This document shows positions 8,701-17,937 of a DNA stretch of 64,000 nucleotides, piece after piece (within the stretch, counting starts at the first letter, position 1; the number at the start of each line of letters is the position of its first letter). The stretch comes from Sporolactobacillus laevolacticus DSM 442 (GTDB lineage: Bacteria; Bacillota; Bacilli; Bacillales; Sporolactobacillaceae). The notes under the pieces were generated by a model. That model made no database searches, was not told the origin of the DNA, and saw only the letters and a program-made list of their open reading frames with translations. The translations under genes were made by a program, and so were the position numbers. The stretch spans positions 192,917 to 256,916 of the forward strand of contig NZ_AWTC01000008.1 of NCBI RefSeq assembly GCF_000497245.1, given 5' to 3'.

Positions 8701-10533
8701 AATCCTTCATCTATTCGCGACATCAAGAAAAAACTCGACTTGCCTGCGGACAAAAAGGTGATCCTCTATGCCCCAACGTTCCGGAGCAAAGAGACATTTG
8801 ATTTGCACCTGAACTTTGATCAGTTACAAGACAAATTGGGGTCGGATTACATTGTACTCCTTCGTCTCCACTATTTTATTTCAAGCCGGATTGATGTGGA
8901 GAACTATCGAGACTTTGTCTATGACGTTTCGTCTTACCCTGATATCCAAGACTTGTATCTCATTTCGGACGTGATGATTACCGATTACTCATCGGTTATG
9001 TTTGACTATGCACATCTAAGGAGACCCATGTTGTTTTTCGCTTATGATCTTGATTATTACCGAAATGATTTGCGCGGTATGTATTTGGATTACGAAGAAA
9101 CTGTACCAGGACCAATCGTCCAAAATACTGAAAAGATCATCAATCATATAGTGAATCTGCCAGAGTCAACGGAATACGAACAAAAATATGAACAGTTCTA
9201 TAACAAATTTTGCACGTTCGGACGTGGAGATTCTGCGAAAAAAGCGGCTGAGCAGCTACTTGATCCAATGATCGAATTACAGCCTGGTGAACCCTTTTTC
9301 AGGAATTTCCTGAAGAAAAAAACAAGTTTTATCTATCCTGCTCTCTTCCGACGTATTGGAAAGCTGCCTCGCCGGAAAACCGTTTTATTTGAAAGCTTTT
9401 TTGGGCAGCAATATTCAGACAACCCAAGGGCAATCTATGAATACATGCGAGACAACCATCCGGAATATCGCTTGATTTGGAATGCACAAAAGGGTTATGA
9501 AGATGTGTTTAAAAAAGAGAAAGTCCCCTATGTGACCAAATACTCATATCGCGGACTTTGGCAATGGGCACGGGCAAAGTATTGGGTGAATAATAGCAGG
9601 TGGCCATTATGGCTGCCTAAGCCACAGGGAACGGTTTATGTTCAAACTTGGCACGGCACGCCTTTAAAAACACTTGGTGCAGATATTGAGCATATTACCA
9701 TGCCTGGTATGACCCTTGAGAAATATCATAGCCAATTCACGAAAGAAGCAAGAAAATGGGATTATTGCGTTGCACCTAACGCTTATTCTTCAGAAATTTT
9801 TCATCGAGCATTTGAAGTTCAGGGAGAAATGATTAATTCCGGATATCCAAGAAACGACCTGCTCTATCAAAAAAACAGCCCGCAGGAAGTCAGTCATATT
9901 AAAACGAAGCTTAAAATTCCGCTCGAGAAAAAAGTTATTCTCTACGCACCAACGTGGCGCGACAATGAATATAAGAAAATCGGCCACTATACCTTTGACC
10001 TGAAGCTGGACTTAAATCGAATGAGAGAAAAATTCGGGAAAAATACCGTCCTGCTGCTGAGATTGCACTACCTTATTGCAGAGCAAATTGATCTCAGTGA
10101 TTTTGAAGATTTTGCGATTAATGTATCCGATTATGCGGATTTACGTGAACTCTATTTAGTCTCTGATTGCTTGATCACTGATTACTCATCTGTTTTCTTT
10201 GATTATGCCAATTTAAAAAGACCAATCGTTTTTTATGCCTATGATCTAGATGATTATGCAAATGAAATTCGCGGTTTTTATTTTGATTTTGAAAAAGAAG
10301 CACCTGGCCCGATCGTCAAAGACATGGACCATTTGCTCCCTGCCGTGGAAGAGGCATTAGCTTATACGGGCAACAATCCATACCCTGAGTTCTACAATCG
10401 TTTCTGCCAATGGGAGGACGGTCACTCTTCAGAGAGAGTTGTGCAAGCAATGCTGGAAAATAGTAAATCCATTGAATCTGATCACGCATTAGTGACAACA
10501 CAGACCGACGGGCAAACGCACTCAAAAGCTTAA
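5761..10533 (+). CDS. Trifunctional GT2 glycosyltransferase + two CDP-glycerol glycerophosphotransferase domains
   Basis: A 1590-aa wall-polymer synthase. Residues 1-300 are a GT-A family 2 glycosyltransferase (VIVPGYN near 8, DxD-type D91-S-D-D94). Residues about 340-780 are a beta-rich linker. Two complete Glyphos_transf (TagF/TarL-type) domains follow. Domain 1 has LHGT at H910 and ITDYSS at 1073-1078. Domain 2 has WHGT at H1298 and ITDYSS at 1472-1477. Each domain ends with a GPIV motif. It probably builds a poly(glycerol/ribitol-phosphate) teichoic acid or capsule at the cytoplasmic face. Family members usually carry one polymerase domain with the GT2; two in tandem is unusual. It stands alone, with a terminator behind it. 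Confidence 0.9.
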   Translation: MDYKISVIVPGYNVARYIRQCLDSLVNQSFKQIQVIMVDDGSPDMETGRIMDEYASKYTNFQVVHQENKGLGAARNTGIKYAEGDYIAFVDSDDYLSLDAYEVMYRMAEHTHSDIIVGGVNRFNSKKNIKSWLHKKAIFDTQERTHITKNPELLYDTTSWNKLYKRSFWNKHHLAFPEGMLYEDIPVTIPAHFLAESVDIIEQTVYYWRIREDDISITQEKNNINSFKDRMKALHMLNDFMSEHHVSEEMRRANQIKYLMVDFYIHLRDLQFADSVYINQFQKLLADELSKVDPDLLKSIPARQALAYQFVLQNTMEDVIGVIKLNRRHTLNVKPYCENGHWYKKFTVSEAAEKHPVCVDDSLEAVSQVHKMQWNDEGDLEITGHAYIEGIDSRRKSQVKITATLVNLENQKQLELPVLLTKDSAITRKWGTVKVHPINPLHRVYNYNWSSFSLKLHADECLNVLDTGRWTIYVTVIAQGVKKTVRLVNPLAQGTDASFRIRQDLAWTIKRNGRSELAIDVHKPDVLIKDGYVKNNQLIIIGQTNKDIADLCLSYFNTKTNELSCFIPEIHYARKNQFELIIPNDKMGEMVFDQTGWLIGYHLHGESVPYPAYADFTNSSQMFTLHKRHVWLENYEGLITIFASKDRHPIAQYLSLSGSTMDIELSLPDELSSMLKNSDKKRLIFESQNNGAPVVVDFPDTHASNNYRIRFDFLDQNGDFKLFTAGKWNVSVEVLGITDEGKKYAVKRPVVFSKVLSETSNFRYSFKKKLSFSAEHGMHDALNFSTNISWGMVDQTTRRRKFVKWYLYPLMRLLPIKKNVVVFESFWGRSFNDNPRAIYDYMRQTYGNKYKYVWFLNNEYTPVTSPAIAVRKNSWRYFYYLARGKYFVENANFPNFYVKRKGQIEMQTLHGTFMKTMGLDEKVTFNTRSKQGALLKRSGRWDYLISPSPYMTEISGRAFLFEHKMLECGFPRNDVLYLNNNPSSIRDIKKKLDLPADKKVILYAPTFRSKETFDLHLNFDQLQDKLGSDYIVLLRLHYFISSRIDVENYRDFVYDVSSYPDIQDLYLISDVMITDYSSVMFDYAHLRRPMLFFAYDLDYYRNDLRGMYLDYEETVPGPIVQNTEKIINHIVNLPESTEYEQKYEQFYNKFCTFGRGDSAKKAAEQLLDPMIELQPGEPFFRNFLKKKTSFIYPALFRRIGKLPRRKTVLFESFFGQQYSDNPRAIYEYMRDNHPEYRLIWNAQKGYEDVFKKEKVPYVTKYSYRGLWQWARAKYWVNNSRWPLWLPKPQGTVYVQTWHGTPLKTLGADIEHITMPGMTLEKYHSQFTKEARKWDYCVAPNAYSSEIFHRAFEVQGEMINSGYPRNDLLYQKNSPQEVSHIKTKLKIPLEKKVILYAPTWRDNEYKKIGHYTFDLKLDLNRMREKFGKNTVLLLRLHYLIAEQIDLSDFEDFAINVSDYADLRELYLVSDCLITDYSSVFFDYANLKRPIVFYAYDLDDYANEIRGFYFDFEKEAPGPIVKDMDHLLPAVEEALAYTGNNPYPEFYNRFCQWEDGHSSERVVQAMLENSKSIESDHALVTTQTDGQTHSKA

Positions 10534-10551
10534 CGTTACTCAAGAAAATCT

Positions 10552-10597
10552 AAAAAGACGGCTAGAATTCAGAAAATGAATGTTAGCCGTCTTTTTT
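10552..10597 (+). terminator. Terminator after the teichoic-acid polymerase
   Basis: AAAAAGACGGCTA (from 10552) pairs with TAGCCGTCTTTTTT (10584-10597). A clean 13-bp stem and U-tract. Confidence 0.88.
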
Positions 10598-10637
10598 CTA
10601 TGTGTTGATGTTTTTCTATATCAATACGGGGATTAGA

Positions 10638-12104
10638 TCAAGTACCGCAAAAGGTTCGATAAGGCGTTGTTGACACAGGCAATTTTGCGTATTCAATCTG
10701 TTCGGTGGAGTAAGCATAAGGTTGTGAAAGTACAGCCAATAGCCGTTCTATCACACGGTACTCTCCTTTTTCCACTGCGGCTTCTAATGCTTCTTCCACC
10801 CGGTGGTTCCTTGGGATGATCGCAGGATTGCTACTCCGCATTAATGCATACGCAGCTTCTTTCGATTCCTGCTGCTTGCCAAGTCTCTCCTGCCAATGTT
10901 TATGCCACTCTGCGAATTCTAAGGTTTCGAAAAGATCCTCATTATCTAAAGCATTTAAAGTTAATGCACGGAACGTATTGGTATAGTCTGCATGATACTT
11001 CTTCATCATACTCAGGAGGCGTTCAAAAAGAGCTTCATCCTGTTCTTCTTCGGCAAATAACCCCAGTTTTGCTCTCATTCCCGCACGCCAATTCGTTTGG
11101 TAAAGCGTAGTAAAGTTTAAAACCTTTTCCTGAGCCATTTCGACAGCCTGCTCCTGATTTTCATGCAAAAGTGGAAGCAGGGTTTCAGCAAATCGCGCAA
11201 GATTCCACCCTGCAATACTTGGCTGATTGCCATAGGCATAACGGCCTCGACGGTCAATAGAACTGAATACCGTGGCAGGATCATAGGCATCCATGAAGGC
11301 ACAAGGACCATAATCGATGGTTTCTCCACTAATAGCCATATTGTCGGTATTCATCACCCCATGAATAAAGCCAACCAACTGCCATTTAGCAATAAGCTCA
11401 GCCTGCCGCTTGATTACTTCTTGAAGTAGTAGAAGGTATCGATGATCATCAGCCTCAACATTTGGGAAATGACGCTTTAGTGTATAGTCAGCCAGGATTC
11501 TGAGTTCCTCTTCTGTTCCCCATGCTGCAACATATTGAAAAGTGCCGACGCGCAGATGGCTGGCAGCCACACGGGTTAGAACTGCACCTGGACGTTCGGT
11601 TTCCCGGATTACTGACTCACCAGTTGAAACCACCGCCAGACTGCGGGTGGTGGGAATCCCAAATGCATGCATGGCTTCACTGATGATGTATTCACGCAGC
11701 ATCGGTCCAAGTGCCGCGCGTCCATCGCCTCCTCGAGAGTATGGCGTTCTACCAGGACCCTTAAGCTGAATATCATATCGCTCACCTTGGGGCGTCATCT
11801 GCTCGCCTAACAGAACAGCTCGTCCGTCCCCTAACATCGTAAAATGTCCGAATTGATGCCCCGCATAGGCTTGAGCAAGAGGCGAAGCACCTTCAGGTAT
11901 CCGGTTTCCAGCAAATACAGCGATACTATCTTCACTTTGTAGTTCCTGAACGCTCAAACCAAGAATTGACGCCAAATGATTATTGAGAATCTCCAACTTA
12001 GGTGCGCGAACAGGAGTTGGGTTAACGCTGGAAAAAAATAATTTCGGCAGACGAGCATAACTGTTGTCAAAGTTCCATCCTGTTTCTTTATTTTGTGTCA
12101 TCAT
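10638..12104 (-). CDS. selO: SelO/YdiU protein adenylyltransferase (AMPylase)
   Basis: A 488-aa SelO (UPF0061) pseudokinase-fold enzyme that transfers AMP to Ser/Thr/Tyr of target proteins, known for redox roles. Visible family motifs are [55 protein letters not shown] and [14 protein letters not shown]. The C terminus ends YRTFCGT, the Cys replacing selenocysteine. AGGAG lies five bases before the ATG at 12104, so that start is preferred over an in-frame ATG 27 bases upstream that lacks a ribosome site. Confidence 0.93.
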   Translation of the reverse strand: MMTQNKETGWNFDNSYARLPKLFFSSVNPTPVRAPKLEILNNHLASILGLSVQELQSEDSIAVFAGNRIPEGASPLAQAYAGHQFGHFTMLGDGRAVLLGEQMTPQGERYDIQLKGPGRTPYSRGGDGRAALGPMLREYIISEAMHAFGIPTTRSLAVVSTGESVIRETERPGAVLTRVAASHLRVGTFQYVAAWGTEEELRILADYTLKRHFPNVEADDHRYLLLLQEVIKRQAELIAKWQLVGFIHGVMNTDNMAISGETIDYGPCAFMDAYDPATVFSSIDRRGRYAYGNQPSIAGWNLARFAETLLPLLHENQEQAVEMAQEKVLNFTTLYQTNWRAGMRAKLGLFAEEEQDEALFERLLSMMKKYHADYTNTFRALTLNALDNEDLFETLEFAEWHKHWQERLGKQQESKEAAYALMRSSNPAIIPRNHRVEEALEAAVEKGEYRVIERLLAVLSQPYAYSTEQIEYAKLPVSTTPYRTFCGT

Positions 12105-12131
12105 TTTTTCTCCTATATAAAACAAGATCAT

Positions 12132-12386
12132 GGCATTTTGTGTTCAACACAAACACAAAGCACCCTCCTTTAAGTTCTGCCCATGTCCATTTATTATACG
12201 TTTTAAGGCCTAAAACCACGCTCTTTAACATCGCCATTTTATTACTTTTTAAATATGAATAACTCAACTTTCGCAGAGTAAATATTGAATTAAAGCCTTG
12301 ATACTCTGCGATGAAGTAGACGAACTAGACTGGGCTGCAACACTTGTCAATCTGTTTGAAATTTTTGATGACGTGCCCTTAAAAGA
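12132..12386. other. Intergenic region with a long inverted repeat and an ORF scrap
   Basis: A 10-bp perfect inverted repeat (TCGCAGAGTA 12271-12280, TACTCTGCGA 12302-12311) with a 21-nt loop. Overlapping it on the plus strand is an open frame of about 40 codons (contains DEVDELDWAATLVNLFEIFD) running into the terminator. It has no ribosome site and looks like the tail of a decayed gene. Confidence 0.4.
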
Positions 12387-12424
12387 AAAGCCGAAGAGAA
12401 AATGCGCCTTTTCTCTCCGGCTTT
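12387..12424 (-). terminator. Terminator of the cysteine desulfidase-family gene
   Basis: AAAGCCG.AGAGAAAA (12387-12402) pairs with TTTTCTCT.CGGCTTT (12409-12424), with one mismatch. On the minus strand TTTTCTTTT follows. Confidence 0.75.
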
Positions 12425-12459
12425 AAGCTGCCTCTTTTGTTTCATTAGTAATGGATAAG

Positions 12460-13764
12460 TTAATTCGTTACGCTGGCTGACGGCTCGGTCTTCTCAAGCA
12501 TAATTTTAATGATCTCACGATCCGTCTCCCTCATTCCTTCTTTCGCCAGAACGCCGACATTATGAATCGTGTTGTCAACGCCTTTCGTTACAATCCCGTC
12601 ACCGCTGAAAAATTGTTGATCATTTTGATACATTTGATAACCGAGGATCCCTGCATCCACTGCGGCTGAAATTTTGGCCGCGCAGGAAGGCTTCGCGCCA
12701 TCACAGATTATCCCCGAAGTGATGGCAACCGAATTGACGATCGTATGAGCAATCACATCATAATCCCCGCCATTCAGGTAGGCGATGCCTGCCCCCGCAC
12801 CACAGCCGGCGCTGACTGCACCGCAATAGGCCGAAAGTCGTCCGATCCCCATTTTCTGGTAAATGGTGACCAGGTCAGACAAGCAGACCGCGCGGTAAAG
12901 TTGTTCGCGAGTAGCCCCGAACTCCTTTGCATATTCAATGATAGGAAGGGATGCCGTCATCCCTTGATTACCGCTTCCGGATACAATGACTACCGGCTTT
13001 TCGCAGCCGCCCATCCGTGCATCCGACCCTGCTGCAGCGGCTGCCCGAGCGCGAGTTCGCACATCATTCCCGTAGGCACGGAGCAGGACCTTACCGATAT
13101 TGGCTCCATAATTTCTCTTGAGGCCCTCTTCGGAAATCGCTGAATTATAATCAATCTGCCGTCCTATCACTTCTGAAATATCTTCCATCCGGACGTGGTC
13201 GCAAAAGTCGAGAATATCGCGGACGTTGAGACCACCCCGATCCGTCAATCCGCTGTCTTCTCCCGATTCGCAAGATAATTCATACAACGTTTCTCCGTTT
13301 CGCGTCACACTGGTGATGTTTGTATGGAACTGTTCAATGACAACCGTTGCCTCATCAGCTCCACTCTTCACCGTTACAGCAATGTAAAAGATAATGTCAT
13401 TATCTGCAGGAACAACTGTAATGGAATGTGTGTCGCTATACGTCCGCATACGCGCTTTGGCATCTTCTTCGATGTCTGCTAAAACTTCCAATTTTTTCGA
13501 AGCATCCCCTGCGACAATGCCGGCTGCACAAGCCGCCGCAATGCCTTTTAAACCATTCGTATTCGGTACTACCACGCTCTTGACGTTCTTAATAATATTT
13601 GCGCTTGCCGCAATGGTGCATTGCTCAGGTAATGCCCCCAATACTTCGCGTGCTTTTGCCGCCGCATAGGCAACAGCTATCGGCTCGGTACAGCCAGTGG
13701 CTGGAATTAACTCCTCCTTCAGGATTTTTAAATAGTCTTGATAGATTTTGTCATTCGGATCCAT
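12460..13764 (-). CDS. L-cysteine desulfidase / UPF0597 family (CyuA/YhaM-like)
   Basis: A 434-aa Fe-S lyase of the serine dehydratase alpha-like fold. TGCTEP near C25 and the GIICDGAKPSCAAK segment supply the conserved cysteines expected to bind a [4Fe-4S] cluster. Family members degrade L-cysteine to pyruvate, ammonia and sulfide, mostly under anaerobic conditions. Length is normal for the family. GGGAGG lies 12 bases before ATG, a slightly long spacing. No cysteine importer (CyuP type) is adjacent, so the substrate is inferred from family only. Confidence 0.85.
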   Translation of the reverse strand: MDPNDKIYQDYLKILKEELIPATGCTEPIAVAYAAAKAREVLGALPEQCTIAASANIIKNVKSVVVPNTNGLKGIAAACAAGIVAGDASKKLEVLADIEEDAKARMRTYSDTHSITVVPADNDIIFYIAVTVKSGADEATVVIEQFHTNITSVTRNGETLYELSCESGEDSGLTDRGGLNVRDILDFCDHVRMEDISEVIGRQIDYNSAISEEGLKRNYGANIGKVLLRAYGNDVRTRARAAAAAGSDARMGGCEKPVVIVSGSGNQGMTASLPIIEYAKEFGATREQLYRAVCLSDLVTIYQKMGIGRLSAYCGAVSAGCGAGAGIAYLNGGDYDVIAHTIVNSVAITSGIICDGAKPSCAAKISAAVDAGILGYQMYQNDQQFFSGDGIVTKGVDNTIHNVGVLAKEGMRETDREIIKIMLEKTEPSASVTN

Positions 13765-14017
13765 AGTAAGAAAATGCCTCCCAGTAAATCAAATCATCAT
13801 AATGATTTTTTCCCGCAGTTCGATAGAATAGTTATGTTCATTTTTAATCCTTTTCAAAGCAGATTCAATAGAAAAGTATGTCAATCGAATGACAAAGTGA
13901 TGCGGGGATCTGGTGAACGTTATTTAAAATCCTTCAAATAATATTGGGGTAAGAAGATCTCATTTCATTCATAAAACGATTTTGGAAGTGAGCTACCCCT
14001 TCGTATTCTTCACACGC

Positions 14018-14099
14018 TTGTCACAAATTAAATTATCCTTATTCTAGACACAAATAGTTCAATATATAGTATCATTTTGACGATATATCCTTATATAGG
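14018..14099 (+). promoter_or_regulatory. nrdDG promoter with two NrdR-like boxes
   Basis: TTGTCA (14018-14023) and TATTCT (14040-14045) form a possible 16-bp-spaced promoter. Downstream, CAATATATAG (14060-14069) and CTTATATAG (14090-14098) match the AT-rich palindromic core of NrdR boxes. Their centres are about 30 bp apart (three helix turns), as in known tandem NrdR sites. nrdR itself is not in the window. Confidence 0.5.
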
Positions 14100-14172
14100 A
14101 TCAAGATATTGATTGAAACATCTTCATCAATATCCTATGATAGTGAGTAATGATTCAAGGGGGCTGCTTATC

Positions 14173-16380
14173 ATGCTAGAGACACAACAAAAATCGACTA
14201 CAAATCAGCTGGCTATCAAGGTATTGAAGCGCGATGGCCGTATTATAGATTTCAACGCCGAAAAAATCACAACTGCTTTGCAAAAGGCTGCAAGACTTGT
14301 CCTCGGGGAAATCGATCCGCTGACGCATCAATTAATCCATGACATGACCGATGATGTCGTCACTGAAATCGGATCACGGTTTCACGAGAACGTTAAGATT
14401 TACGAGATTCAAAATATTGTCGAACAAACGCTGCTGACCCATCATCAATATGATATTGCTCAAGAGTACATAAATTATCGGACTCAGCGTGATTTCGCGC
14501 GTAACCAGGCTACAGACATCAATTTTACAATTCGGAAATTACTGCATAAAGATAAAACGATTGTGAACGAAAATGCGAACAAAGACAGCCAGGTGTTTAA
14601 TACCCAACGCGATTTAACCGCAGGCACTGTCGCCAAGGCAATTGGGTTGAAAATGCTTCCGCCGAAAGTAACCAATGCGCACTTGAAAGGCGAAATCCAT
14701 TGGCATGATTTGGATTACCAACCATACAGTCCGATGACCAACTGCTGCTTGATCGACTTTAACGAGATGCTCAATCACGGTTTTAAAATCGGTAATGCCG
14801 ATGTGGAGCCGCCGCATTCCATCCAAACAGCTACGGCACAGATGGCACAAATCATCGCAAATGTTGCTTCCAGCCAATACGGCGGATGTTCCGCCGACCG
14901 CGTGGATGAGCTGCTCGCCCCATTTGCGAAAAAGAACTATGACAAACACTTGGCTGATGCTAAGGAATGGGTGGAAGGCGAAGAAAGGCAGCAGGCTTTC
15001 GCGCAGAAAAAGACAAAAAAAGATATTTACGATGCCATGCAAGCCTTAGAATATGAGATCAACACCTTATACTCTTCCCAAGGACAGACCCCTTTTACGA
15101 CTTTAGGATTCGGTCTTGGAACCAATTGGATCGAACGCGCCATTCAAAAGGCGATTTTACGCATCCGCATTGACGGATTGGGCAAAGAGCACCGTACCGC
15201 GATTTTTCCTAAATTGGTGTTCACCTTAAAGCGCGGGCTGAACCTGAATCCCGAGGAGCCGAATTACGATATCAAACAGCTTGCTGTAGAGTGCGCCACC
15301 AAACGAATGTATCCGGATGTCCTGATGTATGACAAGCTTATTGAGCTCACCGGAAGCTTTAAAGCACCTATGGGCTGCCGATCCTTTTTACAAGGCTGGC
15401 GAGATGAGAACGGCAAAGAAGTGAATTCCGGACGCATGAATCTCGGCGTAGTCACCGTCAATTTGCCACGGATCGCCATGGAGTCAAAAGGCGACAAAGA
15501 TAAGTTCTGGAATATTCTCGAAGAACGTTTGCAGATTTGTAAGGAAGCTCTCGTTTTTAAGGTGGAGCGTGCCAAACAGGCGACACCGGAAAATGCGCCG
15601 ATCCTTTACCAATATGGCGCCTTCGGCAAGCGACTGAAACGCACCGACCCTGTCGATAAGCTATTCAACAATTCACGCGCCACGGTTTCACTGGGCTACA
15701 TCGGCCTTTACGAAGTCGGCACCGTTTTTTACGGGAATACATGGGAAAATAATAAGGAAGCTAAAGATTTTGCCATCAGTGTGGTTAAAGCACTTTACGA
15801 TCATTGTCTTGACTGGGAAGACGAATACGGCTATCACTTTAGTGTCTACAGCACACCAAGTGAAAGTCTGACCGATACATTCTGCCGCCGTGATACGGAA
15901 AAGTTCGGCAAGGTAAAAGATATTACCGACAAAGAATACTATACGAATAGTTTTCACTATGATGTACGCAAAGCGCCGACACCATTTGAAAAACTGGACT
16001 TTGAGAAGGACTTCCCGCCATATTGCGCCGGAGGGTTCATTCACTATTGTGAATATCCAAATCTTAAGCAGAATCCGAAGGCTCTGGAAGCGGTTTGGGA
16101 CTATGCCTATGATCGCGTCGGTTATCTAGGAACCAATACGCCGATCGATCAATGCTTCAAATGCGGATTCAAAGGAGAATTTACACCGACCGAACGCGGT
16201 TTTGAATGTCCGGAATGCGGCAACACCGATCCGCAATCTTGTGACGTTGTCAAACGCACATGCGGCTATCTTGGAAACCCGCAGCAACGACCGATGATCC
16301 ACGGCCGCCATGTTGAAATCGCATCGCGAGTAAAACATTTAACGAGTGGCAATGACCATAACACGATTGCTCGGCAATAA
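14173..16380 (+). CDS. nrdD: Anaerobic (class III) ribonucleoside-triphosphate reductase
   Basis: A 735-aa glycyl-radical enzyme that makes dNTPs without oxygen. An ATP-cone domain occupies the first 100 residues (LKRDGRIIDFNAEKI). The catalytic barrel follows, then a C-terminal zinc site (CFKCGF and CPECGN) and the glycyl-radical motif RTCGYLG. AGGGGG lies before the ATG at 14173. A TTG 60 bases upstream is in frame but has no ribosome site. It is co-transcribed with nrdG 12 bp downstream. NrdR-type boxes upstream suggest control by nucleotide status. Confidence 0.96.
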   Translation: MLETQQKSTTNQLAIKVLKRDGRIIDFNAEKITTALQKAARLVLGEIDPLTHQLIHDMTDDVVTEIGSRFHENVKIYEIQNIVEQTLLTHHQYDIAQEYINYRTQRDFARNQATDINFTIRKLLHKDKTIVNENANKDSQVFNTQRDLTAGTVAKAIGLKMLPPKVTNAHLKGEIHWHDLDYQPYSPMTNCCLIDFNEMLNHGFKIGNADVEPPHSIQTATAQMAQIIANVASSQYGGCSADRVDELLAPFAKKNYDKHLADAKEWVEGEERQQAFAQKKTKKDIYDAMQALEYEINTLYSSQGQTPFTTLGFGLGTNWIERAIQKAILRIRIDGLGKEHRTAIFPKLVFTLKRGLNLNPEEPNYDIKQLAVECATKRMYPDVLMYDKLIELTGSFKAPMGCRSFLQGWRDENGKEVNSGRMNLGVVTVNLPRIAMESKGDKDKFWNILEERLQICKEALVFKVERAKQATPENAPILYQYGAFGKRLKRTDPVDKLFNNSRATVSLGYIGLYEVGTVFYGNTWENNKEAKDFAISVVKALYDHCLDWEDEYGYHFSVYSTPSESLTDTFCRRDTEKFGKVKDITDKEYYTNSFHYDVRKAPTPFEKLDFEKDFPPYCAGGFIHYCEYPNLKQNPKALEAVWDYAYDRVGYLGTNTPIDQCFKCGFKGEFTPTERGFECPECGNTDPQSCDVVKRTCGYLGNPQQRPMIHGRHVEIASRVKHLTSGNDHNTIARQ

Positions 16381-16392
16381 ACAGGAGGATTT

Positions 16393-16986
16393 ATGATGGT
16401 TAAGGAGGCAGAAAACTCGCAACGACCACGAGATCCAAACCCGAAAACTTGGCTGGCTGAAAAGTTAAGTCAGCGCTATTTCGCCAGCTATAAACCATTC
16501 AATTTTGTGGATGGCGAAGGCGTGCGGTGCAGCCTGTATGTCAGCGGATGTCCTTTCGACTGCCCTGGCTGTTACAACAAAGCTGCTCAGAACTTTCGTT
16601 ACGGCCAACCATACACTCAAGAATTGGAAGAACAAATCATCAAAGATATTGGCCAGTCTTTTGTCCAGGGGCTGACGCTTCTCGGCGGTGAACCTTTTTT
16701 GAATACCGATGTTTGCCTCTCGCTGGTGAATCGGCTCCGAAAGGAATTCGGTCACACCAAAGATATTTGGTCATGGACGGGGTATACGTGGGAAGAACTG
16801 CAACAGGATTCCACGGACAAAAAGGAGTTGCTTTCCAAAATCGACATTCTTGTCGATGGCCGCTTTGAGTTAGCAAAGAAAGACTTAACCTTGCAATTTC
16901 GCGGCAGCAGCAATCAACGGATTATTGATGTCCAAAATTCCTTGGCAAAAGGACAGGTCGTGATTTGGGATCGTCTCATTAAATAG
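16393..16986 (+). CDS. nrdG: Anaerobic ribonucleotide reductase activating protein
   Basis: A 197-aa radical-SAM activase that installs the glycyl radical in NrdD. The CxxxCxxC cluster is visible as CPFDCPGC near residue 53, and the GGEP motif as LLGGEPFL. AGGAGG precedes ATG. The last five codons (DRLIK) differ from the broken second copy at 19.1-19.5 kb (ERLVN) although the bodies are nearly identical. This hints at recombination between the two. Confidence 0.95.
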   Translation: MMVKEAENSQRPRDPNPKTWLAEKLSQRYFASYKPFNFVDGEGVRCSLYVSGCPFDCPGCYNKAAQNFRYGQPYTQELEEQIIKDIGQSFVQGLTLLGGEPFLNTDVCLSLVNRLRKEFGHTKDIWSWTGYTWEELQQDSTDKKELLSKIDILVDGRFELAKKDLTLQFRGSSNQRIIDVQNSLAKGQVVIWDRLIK

Positions 16987-17054
16987 TGTAATTTCTAGAT
17001 TTCCATCTAACAGGCTTTAAGTGATAATTTTGGAAGAGCCTGCTATTATACATT

Positions 17055-17092
17055 AAATCGTCCGCGTTTTTTCTGCCCGGACGATTTTTTAC
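17055..17092 (+). terminator. Terminator of nrdDG
   Basis: AAATCGTCCG (17055-17064) pairs with CGGACGATTT (17078-17087), with a T-tract. A weaker CAGGCT/AGCCTG hairpin sits just before it. Confidence 0.8.
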
Positions 17093-17224
17093 TTATAAAA
17101 TAATGATTATTTCCAAGACAATCATCTTGAAAGAATTAGCTGATCCTCGGATGGTTTAGTAACCCAAAAATGTAACCGTATGCTTGTCTGAAGTATAAAA
17201 TAATCGGGAAAGGAGGAAGATGAC

Positions 17225-17551
17225 ATGCATCATTTTGATGAAGAGGCGGGCGTACTCTTCGAAAGTATTGCGACAGAAGAAGAGGCACTTGGCAAACTCA
17301 TTGAGGCGGAAGCAAAAAAGATTCAGGCATTCTCCGGAAAACATTTGGATTTCCCGACAAAGCCTACTAACCGAGAGATTATTAGTTTCAACCAAGGTGT
17401 CGCCCGTTTGCTTGAAACCATTTTATTTAAGGAATGGATTTTGATCAAAAAGCTGGAGGATACGATGCTTCTTATCGAGTTGGGTGAAAAATGCGAGAAA
17501 CACAAGGACGGGGAATGCACACGAAAAGATAGTGAGCATGATGATGACTAA
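17225..17551 (+). CDS. Small helical protein, single ~70-aa 'EExAL' repeat
   Basis: A 108-aa protein with a conserved helical unit (SIATEEEALGKLIEAEAKKI, then LLETILFKEWILIKKLED) and a charged, His/Cys/Asp-rich tail. The same unit occurs twice in the divergent gene at 17938-18444. Similar SIAxEExxLxxxIxAEgxKI units are known to me from uncharacterised spore-former proteins, often near exosporium or collagen-like proteins. That role is inference. AAAGGAGG precedes ATG. The next gene overlaps its end. Confidence 0.65.
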   Translation: MHHFDEEAGVLFESIATEEEALGKLIEAEAKKIQAFSGKHLDFPTKPTNREIISFNQGVARLLETILFKEWILIKKLEDTMLLIELGEKCEKHKDGECTRKDSEHDDD

Positions 17552-17840
17552 CCATAAGGAAACCCCCAAAAGATATATATTAGATCCGGAAACCACTCTA
17601 TGGTTTGCCATGGTTGAAGTCCAAAAATCTCTTGATGATTTCGAAGAAGCCATCTACACTCTTCTTTCTGCTACTGAACAGAGAGAGCAAGAACAAGGTT
17701 TTTCACGCTCTCTGATGACACTGAATCAAATGTTTTCAAGGTCCATTAAACAGAGCCTGAGGAATACAAAACGGCTTCATAACAAGGAAATGAGTTATTT
17801 TTATGTTTCCCACAATTTAGAAGAGAAAACAAGGCCATAA
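17538..17840 (+). CDS. Hypothetical 100-aa helical protein
   Basis: The start is one of three consecutive ATG codons (17538-17546) that overlap the stop of the preceding gene in another frame, so translation is probably coupled. The product is charged and helical (VEVQKSLDDFEEAIYTLL, SRSIKQSLRNTKRLHNKE). It may be a diverged member of the same small family. No known domain was recognised. Confidence 0.55.
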   Translation: MMMTNHKETPKRYILDPETTLWFAMVEVQKSLDDFEEAIYTLLSATEQREQEQGFSRSLMTLNQMFSRSIKQSLRNTKRLHNKEMSYFYVSHNLEEKTRP

Positions 17841-17860
17841 TTCAGGACTTGTTTTCTTCT
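17821..17860 (+). terminator. Terminator overlapping the end of the 100-aa ORF
   Basis: AAGAGAAAACAAG (17821-17833) pairs with CTTGTTTTCTTCT (17848-17860). The stop codon lies inside the loop. Confidence 0.6.
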
Positions 17861-17937
17861 GTAAAACTATTGAGGACCGTGTCATGAGTCTCACCATTCA
17901 GAGCCACACATAGGCTCATTTGCTCTTTTCAAACCCA

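Noticed and set aside
14113..14172. N-terminal extension of NrdD from a TTG
   Set aside because: No ribosome site; AGGGGG fits the ATG at 14173.
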